From NCBI GenBank assembly GCA_031262005.1, contig JAISIO010000083.1, forward strand, positions 1-7,017: a stretch of 7,017 nucleotides of DNA, given 5' to 3'. The stretch is from Bacteroidales bacterium (GTDB lineage Bacteria; Bacteroidota; Bacteroidia; Bacteroidales; UBA1715). Both the position numbers and the translations under genes were made by a program. The notes below the pieces were generated by a model. It was not told the DNA's origin, did no database searches, and saw only the letters and a list, made by a program, of their open reading frames with translations. Within the stretch, counting starts at the first letter, position 1. The number at the start of each line of letters is the position of its first letter. Positions 1 to 5,300 of this stretch are shown here, one piece after another.

Positions 1-23
1 CCGTAAATTTAATTCAAAAAAAC

Positions 24-53
24 ATTGTTGTATGTCAAAAAATACTATTTTTG
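24..53 (+). promoter_or_regulatory. Bacteroidota-type promoter of the TPR-ribH unit
   Basis: The sequence shows ATTG (24-27), an 18-nt spacer and TATTTTTG (46-53). The second box is an exact match to the Bacteroidota -7 consensus TAnnTTTG, and the first is a 3/4 match to the -33 TTTG. The predicted transcript start is near 60, about 34 nt before the ATG at 94. The same box pair recurs before rpsA and tRNA-Ser in this window, which supports the call. Confidence 0.6.
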
Positions 54-93
54 CGTTTCAATTTGAAGTAACATTAAAATATATAACATTCTC

Positions 94-768
94 ATGACAG
101 CAGAAAAAAATTCACAAGATTCATTGAAAACCATAGAAACATCGATGACTAAAATAGAAATGTTTATCGAAAAAAATAAAAAAATATTTGTCTATACTAT
201 AGGTGCCATGATAATTCTGGTAGGCGGATTTATAGCATATAAACATTTAATAGTTGCTCCTCGTGAAACAAAAGCACAGAGTTTGATGTGGCGTGCTGAA
301 CGTCAGTTTGCAATTGATTCGTTTGCAGTGGCATTAAACGGAAATGAAGCGGTAATTGGTTTTGCTGAAATTGCTGAAGAGTATTCTGGAACTCCAACAG
401 GAAATTTAGCACACTATTATGCAGGAATTTCAAGTCTTCACATAGGCGAATATGAGCAAGCGTTGGCGTATTTAAGTGAATACGAAAGCGATGACGAGGT
501 TACTACCTCGTTGGCAATGCTTGCTATGGGTGATGCTTACAGTGAGCTTGGAAATTTGGATAAGGCAGTAGATTTATACATAAAAGCGGCACATACAATT
601 AATCACGAAGCACTATCGCCTCGTTGCTTAATAAAAGCAGGCGAGGTGTATGAAAAAATAGGTCAAAAAGACAAAGCGCGCGCTGCATATAGCGAAATTA
701 AAACTAAATTTTCTTCAGCTCCTGAAGTAGACTTGGTTGAAAAGTATCTTATTAGAGTACAACAATAG
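94..768 (+). CDS. Membrane-anchored tetratricopeptide repeat protein (YfgM/TPR_21-like)
   Basis: This 224-residue protein has a short charged N-terminus (1-30, rich in Lys/Glu), one hydrophobic segment (about 31-49, followed by YK), and then a helical domain of about 170 residues. That layout implies a cytoplasmic N-terminus, a single membrane anchor and a domain on the far side of the inner membrane. TPR-like helix pairs are visible at about 102-135, 138-171 (AMGDAYSELGNLDKAVDLY is the clearest) and 174-208. Size and topology match the YfgM/TPR_21 family; E. coli YfgM is a single-span protein associated with the SecYEG translocon and periplasmic chaperones. A role in envelope protein handling is therefore a family-based inference, and no catalytic residues are expected. 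It is the first gene after a good promoter and lies 72 bases before ribH on the same strand, so the two are probably co-transcribed. The ATG at 94 is the only start that keeps the full basic N-terminus. Confidence 0.85.
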   Translation: MTAEKNSQDSLKTIETSMTKIEMFIEKNKKIFVYTIGAMIILVGGFIAYKHLIVAPRETKAQSLMWRAERQFAIDSFAVALNGNEAVIGFAEIAEEYSGTPTGNLAHYYAGISSLHIGEYEQALAYLSEYESDDEVTTSLAMLAMGDAYSELGNLDKAVDLYIKAAHTINHEALSPRCLIKAGEVYEKIGQKDKARAAYSEIKTKFSSAPEVDLVEKYLIRVQQ

Positions 769-803
769 GTTTTCTCTGGTCGAGGTTTTACCGCTTTAGT
801 GCT

Positions 804-831
804 GAAAACTAAAAATTGAGAACTGGAAACT
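804..831 (+). repeat. Degenerate 7-bp tandem repeat upstream of ribH
   Basis: Four consecutive heptamers can be read: GAAAACT, AAAAATT, GAGAACT, GGAAACT. Shifting the phase by one base (805-832) puts the last unit (GAAACTA) exactly 8 nt before the ribH ATG at 841. A related array precedes rnz with the same spacing (2405-2432). The function is unknown. Confidence 0.55.
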
Positions 832-840
832 AACAAAATT

Positions 841-1320
841 ATGGCAACTTCACTAAAAAATTTATCAGACTACGATGCTGAAAATATACCCGATGCATCG
901 GCACTTACTATTGGTATTGTGGTTTCTGATTGGAATATTCAAATTAACAATCAATTGTTAAAAGGAGCTATTGATACACTGCGCAAACACGGTGTGAGCG
1001 ATGCGAATATTTTTATCAGCCGTGTGCCGGGAGCATTTGAACTCACATACGGCTGCAAAACGATCGCGGAAAACTATGATGTTGATGCTGTTATTGCAAT
1101 TGGTACGGTAATTCAAGGCGAAACACCGCATTTTACTTATATATGTCAAGGTGTAAGTTACGGTATCTCGGAATTGAATCTTTCGTTTGATATTCCGTTT
1201 ATATTTGGTGTTCTCACGGTTGATACGCTTGAACAAGCCCAAGATAGAGCAGGAGGAAAGCACGGAAACAAAGGTGTGGAAGCAGCTGTTACGGCTATAA
1301 AAATGGCTCTTTTTAATTAA
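841..1320 (+). CDS. ribH: 6,7-dimethyl-8-ribityllumazine synthase
   Basis: This cytoplasmic enzyme catalyses the penultimate step of riboflavin synthesis. It condenses 5-amino-6-ribitylamino-uracil with 3,4-dihydroxy-2-butanone 4-phosphate to give 6,7-dimethyl-8-ribityllumazine. At 159 residues it has normal length for the family. Recognisable landmarks are SDWN (29-32, where the Trp is the usual aromatic that stacks on the pyrimidine), VPGAFEL (62-68), GTVIQGETPHF (88-98) with the catalytic His97, and FGVLTVDTLEQAQDRAG (122-138) with the phosphate-binding Arg136. The family assembles into pentamers or 60-mer capsids. The start at 841 gives a usual N-terminal extension before the first beta strand; the preceding bases are A-rich with no Shine-Dalgarno sequence. 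It lies 72 bases after the TPR gene and is followed by a strong terminator, so it closes that unit. No other rib genes are nearby, which fits a dispersed riboflavin pathway. No FMN riboswitch is seen upstream. Confidence 0.97.
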   Translation: MATSLKNLSDYDAENIPDASALTIGIVVSDWNIQINNQLLKGAIDTLRKHGVSDANIFISRVPGAFELTYGCKTIAENYDVDAVIAIGTVIQGETPHFTYICQGVSYGISELNLSFDIPFIFGVLTVDTLEQAQDRAGGKHGNKGVEAAVTAIKMALFN

Positions 1321-1346
1321 AAAGAGTAGTCAATAGGTTGTAAGAT

Positions 1347-1381
1347 AGGAGTTAGCGAGGAATTGCTAACTCTTTTTATTT
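1347..1381 (+). terminator. Intrinsic terminator after ribH
   Basis: A perfect 8-bp stem, GAGTTAGC (1349-1356) with GCTAACTC (1365-1372), is extended inward by a G-U and an A-U pair to leave a GGAA (GNRA-type) tetraloop. It is followed by TTTTTATTTT. It begins 27 bases after the ribH stop. The minus-strand reading lacks a T run, so it terminates only the plus-strand unit. Confidence 0.9.
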
Positions 1382-1386
1382 TAGGA

Positions 1387-1446
1387 ACATTTTGAAAATG
1401 TCGTTTCGGATCTGCTTAACGACCAGTGGCTGAGCGGAGTCGAAGC
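1387..1446. repeat. Cluster of inverted repeats with a REP-like palindrome between ribH and rnz
   Basis: Three palindromic motifs lie in series. ACATTTTGAAAATGT (1387-1401) is a perfect 7-bp inverted repeat around one base. GTCGTT (1400-1405) pairs with AACGAC (1418-1423). GGCTGAGCGGAGTCGAAGC (1428-1446) has arms GCT/AGC and a core that, from memory, recurs as an interspersed REP-like palindrome in many Bacteroidota and other bacterial genomes. The block sits in the gap between two convergent genes, a typical place for such elements. Only one copy is in this window, so repetitiveness cannot be shown here. Confidence 0.5.
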
Positions 1447-1487
1447 ATATCTTTAAAACTGTTCTTTTGCATTGTTGTTTACCCGAT

Positions 1488-2396
1488 TTACAGTGGATAG
1501 CTTTCCAAATCCTTCGCCGCCACAGTATTCGCAAAAACTTCTTTTGCTTCCTTTTCAAGTTCTTCCACCGATTTATAGCGCGCCGAAAAATGTCCGATTA
1601 ATAAGCGTTCTGCCTGCGCTAATTTTGCAAATTCACCTGCTTGACGAGCCGTCGTGTGAAATGTTTCTATTGCTCTTGGCAACATAGAATGTAAAAACGT
1701 AGCTTCGTGGTAAAGTAAACGCACGCCTTGTATATACTGTGCTATTTGCGGAAAAAAAGCGGTGTCGCTAATGTAAGCGTAGGATAGGAGCGGTTTGTCT
1801 GTTACTCGTAATTCTGCATTTGAAATTATTTCACCCTGTGGGCGATGAATATCATGACCGTTTTTTACAGCAATTATTTCGTCTAACGATAAATTATACT
1901 GCGAGATTGCTTCTTTTTTTACGTTAATACTTGGTTTTTCTTTAAAATAAAATCCCCATGTATCAATTCGGTGATGGAGACGAATTGAGTGTACAGTCAA
2001 TTTTTTATCGCTATAAATTTCCGTGTAATCTTCGTCTGGTAGTGTGTGAATGTGTAATTCAAACTGTAATTCGCCTACGAGATAACGCGCCTGTGGCGAA
2101 TTTAAAATTTCGGAAAGTCCTTTGGGGGCATACAAAGAAAGAGCGTGTTTGCGTCCCAACATACTGAATGTTGATAACATACCGAATATGCCGAGAAAAT
2201 GATCGCTATGCAAATGGCTAATGAATATTGCTTTGATTCTGGCAAATGAAATATTCGCTTGGCGCAATCGCATTTGCGTACCTTCGGCACAATCAATAAG
2301 AAAATAGCGTTCAAACATTTGCAATACCTGCGCCGACGAAAAACGTCCCGAAGTAGGTAAAGCAGAGTTTGTACCGAGAATGGTTACTTTGTTCAT
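1488..2396 (-). CDS. rnz: Ribonuclease Z (tRNA 3' endonuclease)
   Basis: RNase Z is a zinc-dependent metallo-beta-lactamase-fold enzyme that cuts precursor tRNAs just after the discriminator base, so that CCA can be added. At 302 residues it matches the short bacterial form (B. subtilis enzyme about 307). The zinc-binding motif SHLHSDH carries His61, His63, Asp65 and His66. Further expected ligands or active-site residues are His142 (LHHRIDTWGF), Asp211 (ISDTAF), His247 (FHTTARQA) and His269 (GHFSARY). The HEATF block (230-234) and the C-terminal FANTVAAKDL are also typical. A short insertion with APKG (90-93) lies in the region of the flexible arm. The start at 2396 is supported by the immediate beta strand KVTILGTNS. 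It follows the STAS gene by 75 bases on the same strand and is likely co-transcribed with it. The nearby tRNA-Ser lacks an encoded CCA, which is the substrate class this enzyme handles. Confidence 0.96.
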   Translation of the reverse strand: MNKVTILGTNSALPTSGRFSSAQVLQMFERYFLIDCAEGTQMRLRQANISFARIKAIFISHLHSDHFLGIFGMLSTFSMLGRKHALSLYAPKGLSEILNSPQARYLVGELQFELHIHTLPDEDYTEIYSDKKLTVHSIRLHHRIDTWGFYFKEKPSINVKKEAISQYNLSLDEIIAVKNGHDIHRPQGEIISNAELRVTDKPLLSYAYISDTAFFPQIAQYIQGVRLLYHEATFLHSMLPRAIETFHTTARQAGEFAKLAQAERLLIGHFSARYKSVEELEKEAKEVFANTVAAKDLESYPL

Positions 2397-2404
2397 TCAA
2401 TGTT

Positions 2405-2432
2405 GAGTTTAGAATTTAGGGCTTAGAGTTGC
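2405..2432 (-). repeat. Degenerate 7-bp tandem repeat upstream of rnz
   Basis: Read on the plus strand there are four heptamers: GAGTTTA, GAATTTA, GGGCTTA, GAGTTGC. In the sense of rnz the last unit is TAAACTC, followed by exactly 8 nt and then the ATG at 2396. Phase and spacing match the array before ribH. It fills much of the 75-base STAS-rnz gap. Confidence 0.5.
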
Positions 2433-2471
2433 ACGATTTTAGCATACTCTAATCGAAAAGTCTAAGAACTA

Positions 2472-2816
2472 TTATTTTTTAGTGAATTCTTCCTCTGCTC
2501 GTTTCAAATCAGGGGCAACTATAAGTATGGAATCCAATTGAGATATTGCAAGTAAGCGTTCTACGGTATGTTGCAATCCGCACAAAACGCAGGTGCCGCC
2601 GGCATTTTTGCACAAACGATTAGCTAGTAAAATAGCACTCAATCCCGAAGAATCGCAGTATCCACAGTTAGATAAGTCTAAAATAATATTTTTTTCGTTT
2701 GTCGCTGCTATTTCTGTTAACTCAGCTTTGATAGTAGGAGCTATTTGGGCGTCAATTTTGTTTGAAAGAATTTCAACTATTGTGTAAGAATCTGTCTTTG
2801 TAATTTTACTGCTCAT
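2472..2816 (-). CDS. Single-domain STAS protein (anti-sigma factor antagonist-like)
   Basis: This is a 114-residue cytoplasmic protein made of one STAS domain. The diagnostic loop DLSNCGYCDSSGLSAIL (47-63) contains the DSSG motif; Ser57 aligns with the regulatory Ser58 of B. subtilis SpoIIAA, which is phosphorylated by an HPK-type anti-sigma kinase. Strand-helix alternation across the rest fits the SpoIIAA/RsbV fold. In the family, the unphosphorylated protein binds the anti-sigma kinase and frees the sigma factor. No kinase, phosphatase or sigma gene is adjacent, so its partner is unknown, and in Bacteroidota such proteins may serve other switch functions. The gene precedes rnz on the same strand by 75 bases; from memory this STAS-rnz order recurs in Bacteroidota. 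It starts 36 bases after the rpsA terminator stem, so its promoter must be very close or overlap that hairpin. Four cysteines (51, 54, 69 and 75) before a fifth at 78 are a little unusual but have no assigned role. Confidence 0.88.
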   Translation of the reverse strand: MSSKITKTDSYTIVEILSNKIDAQIAPTIKAELTEIAATNEKNIILDLSNCGYCDSSGLSAILLANRLCKNAGGTCVLCGLQHTVERLLAISQLDSILIVAPDLKRAEEEFTKK

Positions 2817-2845
2817 AATTGCGGCATTTTGAGATTATCGAAAGG

Positions 2846-2877
2846 CTAAAATAAGAAAACCCTTGCTAACATGCAAA
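2846..2877 (-). promoter_or_regulatory. Candidate promoter for STAS-rnz, overlapping the rpsA terminator
   Basis: On the minus strand TTTG (2877-2874) is followed by 20 nt and then TATTTTAG (2853-2846). This matches -33 TTTG exactly and -7 TAnnTTTG at all but one fixed position. The predicted start is near 2840, about 24 nt before the STAS ATG. The boxes lie in the loop-proximal arm and the tail of the rpsA terminator hairpin. It is a candidate only; the box pair could be chance in AT-rich DNA. Confidence 0.4.
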
Positions 2878-2886
2878 GGTTTTCTT
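2846..2886 (-). terminator. Intrinsic terminator after rpsA
   Basis: A 14-bp stem is formed by plus-strand 2853-2866 and 2873-2886, with a single G-U pair and a 6-nt loop (2867-2872). In the rpsA sense the hairpin starts 26 bases after the stop codon and is followed by ATTTT. The U tract is short but continues the TT at the stem end. The opposite strand ends in AAAAAATT, so this works for the minus strand. Confidence 0.8.
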
Positions 2887-2912
2887 AAAAAATTATATGT
2901 CAAGGTCAGGTT

Positions 2913-4877
2913 TTATTCTTTACCTTCAGATTCGCTTTCGGCTTTTTTTAATTCCGATTTCAAATTTGCAAGTGCTGAAACATCACCTAATGTTGTTTTT
3001 TCGATGCTATCGCTCACTTTTTTCATTGCTTTCTTAGTCGATGTTGCTTTTTCCTTTTTATCGGCTTCATCAGCAGCTTTTTTCGTATCTTCAAAAGTGC
3101 GTGTATGTGAAACAAATATCTTTTTAGCATCTTTTGAGAATTCGATTACTTTGAAGTCTAATTTTTCATCAACTTTCGCAGGTGTACCGTCTTCTTTCAT
3201 AATATGGCTAAGAATTGAAATAGCTTCAACGCCATAAGGAAGTGCTACGATTACATTTTTATCGTTGATTTCAAGAATTGTACCTTCATGAACAGAATCT
3301 ACACTGAAAATTGTTTCAAATACATCCCATGGATTTTCTTCCAATTGTTTGTGTCCTAAACTTAAACGACGGTTTTCTTTATCAACTTCAAGTACTACAA
3401 CTTCCATAGGAGCACCTACTGAGGTGAATTCTGCCGGATGTTTGATTTTTTTAGTCCACGACAAGTCTGAAATATGTACCAATCCATCAACACCTTCTTC
3501 AATTTCAACGAATACGCCAAAATTTGTAAAATTACGCACTGTTGCTTGGTGTTTGCTGCCTACTGTGTATTTGGTATCAATAGCATCCCATGGGTCTGGT
3601 TTCAATTGTTTCATACCAAGCGACATTTTACGTTCTTCGCGGTCAAGTGTCAATACTACAGCTTCAACATCATCGCCTACGTGCAAGAATTCTTGTGCAC
3701 TGCGTAAATGTTGCGACCAACTCATTTCGCTCACGTGAATAAGTCCTTCAATTCCCGGTGCGATTTCTACGAAAGCTCCGTAATCGGCTATCACAACCAC
3801 TTTTCCTTTCACTTTGTCGCCCACTTGTAGGTTAGCGTCAAGTGTATCCCATGGGTGAGGAGTTAATTGTTTCAAACCTAATGCGATACGTTTTTTGTCG
3901 TCGTCAAAATCAAGTATTACAACATTGATTTTTTCGTCTAATTTCACGATTTCTTCCGGGTGAGTAATACGTCCCCAAGAAAGGTCGGTAATGTGAATAA
4001 GTCCGTCTACGCCGCCAAGGTCAATAAATACACCGTAGGTAGTAATATTTTTAACAACACCTTCGAGTACTTGTCCTTTTTCGAGTTTCGAGATAATTTC
4101 TTTTTTCTGAACTTCAAGTTCTGCTTCAATCAATGCTTTGTGAGAAACTACAACATTTTTAAATTCGTGATTGATTTTTACAACTTTGAATTCCATTGTT
4201 TTACCTACATACACGTCATAATCACGAATTGGTTTTACATCAATTTGTGAACCGGGTAGGAATGCTTCTATTCCGAATACATCTACAATCATACCACCTT
4301 TTGTACGACATTTCACAAAACCTTTCACAATTTCGCTATCTTCTAACGCTTTGTTTACACGATCCCACGATTTTAATGCACGTGCTTTTTTGTGCGACAA
4401 AATCAATTGTCCTGATTTATCTTCTTGACTTTCAACAAATACTTCTACTTTGTCGCCGGGTTTTAAGTCGGGGTTGTAACGAAATTCGTTTACATTCACA
4501 ACACCATCGGATTTGTAACCAATATTTACAACCGCTTCTCGTTTTGTAAGAGATACAATAACACCTTCTACTACTTCATTTTCTGCAATACTTGAAAGAG
4601 TTTCGTCGTACATTGCAGTTAAAGACTGGCGTTCTTTGTTTGAATAATTTGTTTGATTCGATTCAAATTTATCCCAATCAAATTCATCTTCATTAGCTTT
4701 TGCTGCTGAAATGATAGAATCAATATTGTCATCAGATGCTTCGTCGTCGTTCGCATCTTCTTCAATATCATCATCTTCAAATTCTTCTACATCTGAATCT
4801 GCTGTGTTTTCTGTTTCGGCATTCAATGAAGCGGTGTTTTCCACTTCTTCATTTTCGTTTACTTCTTTTATTGCCAT
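2913..4877 (-). CDS. rpsA: 30S ribosomal protein S1
   Basis: S1 binds mRNA and the 30S subunit and assists initiation, especially on messages lacking a Shine-Dalgarno sequence, which is the norm in Bacteroidota. The 654-residue protein has six S1 (OB-fold) domains at about 101-163, 182-247, 268-336, 353-424, 437-511 and 526-592. Domains 3 to 5 are the best conserved, each showing a YGVFI/YGAFV/FGVFV strand, a GLIHI/GLIHV/GLVHI motif and a following (D/E)(L/M)SW. The inter-domain linkers repeat a LKQL..(H/D)PWD pattern. Domains 1, 2 and 6 are more divergent, as is usual. It is longer than E. coli S1 (557 residues) because of an acidic N-terminal extension (about 1-72, Asp/Glu-dense) and a Lys/Glu-rich tail (about 593-654). 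The gene has its own promoter and terminator and appears monocistronic. The start at 4877 is preceded by an A-rich leader without a Shine-Dalgarno sequence. Confidence 0.97.
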   Translation of the reverse strand: MAIKEVNENEEVENTASLNAETENTADSDVEEFEDDDIEEDANDDEASDDNIDSIISAAKANEDEFDWDKFESNQTNYSNKERQSLTAMYDETLSSIAENEVVEGVIVSLTKREAVVNIGYKSDGVVNVNEFRYNPDLKPGDKVEVFVESQEDKSGQLILSHKKARALKSWDRVNKALEDSEIVKGFVKCRTKGGMIVDVFGIEAFLPGSQIDVKPIRDYDVYVGKTMEFKVVKINHEFKNVVVSHKALIEAELEVQKKEIISKLEKGQVLEGVVKNITTYGVFIDLGGVDGLIHITDLSWGRITHPEEIVKLDEKINVVILDFDDDKKRIALGLKQLTPHPWDTLDANLQVGDKVKGKVVVIADYGAFVEIAPGIEGLIHVSEMSWSQHLRSAQEFLHVGDDVEAVVLTLDREERKMSLGMKQLKPDPWDAIDTKYTVGSKHQATVRNFTNFGVFVEIEEGVDGLVHISDLSWTKKIKHPAEFTSVGAPMEVVVLEVDKENRRLSLGHKQLEENPWDVFETIFSVDSVHEGTILEINDKNVIVALPYGVEAISILSHIMKEDGTPAKVDEKLDFKVIEFSKDAKKIFVSHTRTFEDTKKAADEADKKEKATSTKKAMKKVSDSIEKTTLGDVSALANLKSELKKAESESEGKE

Positions 4878-4921
4878 TGTTTTGTTTTTTTTAAAGGTTT
4901 AACAATTCTTTTAACTGGCGG

Positions 4922-4951
4922 CAAAAGTAATACTTTTTATATTATTACAAT
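4922..4951 (-). promoter_or_regulatory. rpsA: Bacteroidota-type promoter of rpsA
   Basis: On the minus strand ATTG (4951-4948) is followed by 18 nt and TACTTTTG (4929-4922), an exact TAnnTTTG match. The predicted start is near 4915, giving a leader of about 38 nt that is A-rich just before the ATG. Spacing and the ATTG variant are identical to the promoter at 24-53. Confidence 0.6.
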
Positions 4952-5051
4952 ACAGCGGATTAGATTTTTTTGCAATATTTCGTGAAATAATATTAATCTG
5001 TTCGTGATGGTAGTGGAATTTCTATTCGTACATAAAAAAAATGAAAAAAGA

Positions 5052-5082
5052 ATTGTACGTGTCAAAATAAAGTATATTTTTG
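5052..5082 (+). promoter_or_regulatory. Bacteroidota-type promoter of tRNA-Ser
   Basis: ATTG (5052-5055), a 19-nt spacer and TATTTTTG (5075-5082) are seen, the latter an exact -7 match. The predicted start near 5090 leaves a leader of about 10 nt before the mature tRNA 5' end at 5100. The 222-base gap to rpsA (4878-5099) holds this promoter and the divergent rpsA promoter, and I see no gene in it. Confidence 0.7.
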
Positions 5083-5099
5083 CACCAGTTTTTACACGA

Positions 5100-5186
5100 G
5101 GAAGTGTGGGTGAGTGGCTGAAACCACCAGTTTGCTAAACTGACGTACGGGTTACCGTACCGGGGGTTCGAATCCCCCCGCTTCCG
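5100..5186 (+). tRNA. tRNA-Ser (anticodon GCT)
   Basis: This is a class II tRNA of 87 nt. The acceptor stem GGAAGTG (5100-5106) pairs with CGCTTCC (5179-5185), with one T-G wobble. The D stem is GGT/ACC (5109-5111, 5123-5125). The anticodon loop TTGCTAA (5132-5138) carries GCT at 5134-5136, which reads AGC/AGU serine codons. A long variable arm GTACGG-GTTA-CCGTAC (5145-5160) is diagnostic for Ser/Leu/Tyr-type tRNAs. The T stem is GGGGG/CCCCC (5162-5166, 5174-5178) around TTCGAAT. The discriminator is G (5186), the serine identity base. The 3' CCA is not encoded (GCAAT follows), so maturation should use RNase Z and a CCA-adding enzyme. The closing pair of the anticodon stem is C5127-A5143, a mismatch. 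The 3' half is the likely insertion target of the downstream integrase. Confidence 0.97.
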
Positions 5187-5188
5187 CA
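5162..5188 (+). other. Putative att site in the tRNA-Ser 3' end
   Basis: This is inferred from context: a tyrosine recombinase gene begins 115 bases after the tRNA 3' end and reads away from it, a standard arrangement for elements integrated at tRNA 3' ends. The tRNA is intact, as expected when the element restores the 3' half. The exact crossover cannot be fixed here because the second direct repeat is not inside the window. Confidence 0.35.
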
Positions 5189-5196
5189 ATGGTAGA

Positions 5197-5222
5197 AAAA
5201 GCCTGCGGTTGCGGGCTTTTCT
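5197..5222 (+). terminator. Intrinsic terminator after tRNA-Ser
   Basis: The stem AAAAGCCTGC (5197-5206) pairs with GCGGGCTTTT (5211-5220) over 10 bp, with one T-G wobble and a GGTT loop. The stem's own T run (TTTTCT) serves as the U tract. It starts 10 bases after the tRNA 3' end. Confidence 0.85.
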
Positions 5223-5253
5223 ATTGAAACAAGGGAACTATAACGGAACAATT

Positions 5254-5261
5254 TACATTTG
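5254..5261 (+). promoter_or_regulatory. Possible -7 box for the integrase gene
   Basis: TACATTTG is an exact TAnnTTTG match 39 bases before the integrase ATG and just before the inverted repeat. No TTTG/ATTG box is found 18-21 nt upstream (the nearest ATTG, 5223-5226, is 27 nt away). It may be a weak or activator-dependent promoter, or chance. Confidence 0.3.
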
Positions 5262-5264
5262 TCA

Positions 5265-5296
5265 TTTTTACGCTGATTTTTCTATCAACGTAAAAA
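5265..5296 (+). repeat. Inverted repeat just before the integrase start
   Basis: TTTTTACG (5265-5272) is complementary to CGTAAAAA (5289-5296) over 8 bp. After one C/A mismatch, TGAT (5274-5277) pairs with ATCA (5284-5287) around a 6-nt loop. It ends 4 bases before the ATG at 5301. It could be an operator, an RNA hairpin in the leader limiting translation, or an integrase-binding site; sequence alone does not decide. Confidence 0.6.
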
Positions 5297-5300
5297 AAAA

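Noticed and set aside
804..831. Heptamer arrays as a CRISPR or phase-variable homopolymer-like tract
   Set aside because: Units are 7 bp without spacers, so not CRISPR, and they are too degenerate for slipped-strand phase variation.
769..840. FMN riboswitch upstream of ribH
   Set aside because: The gap is 72 bases, too short for the RFN element, and none of its conserved helices can be recognised.
1376..1687. Short open frames around the 3' end of rnz on both strands
   Set aside because: They overlap either the repeat-rich intergenic block or the conserved rnz coding sequence and show no domain features.
2863..4902. Several open frames of 60-130 codons on the plus strand within rpsA, some Ser-rich
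   Set aside because: They lie antisense to a clearly conserved six-domain S1 gene; their Ser/Phe-rich, low-complexity products are the complement of Glu/Lys/Asp codons.
4976..4989. Palindrome TATTTC-GT-GAAATA upstream of the rpsA promoter as an operator
   Set aside because: Six-base arms in AT-rich DNA are expected by chance, and it lies about 25 bases upstream of the -33 box with no second copy in the window.
5027..5059. CGTAC...GTACG inverted repeat around the tRNA-Ser -33 box
   Set aside because: Arms of only 5 bp with a 23-base gap; no support beyond chance.
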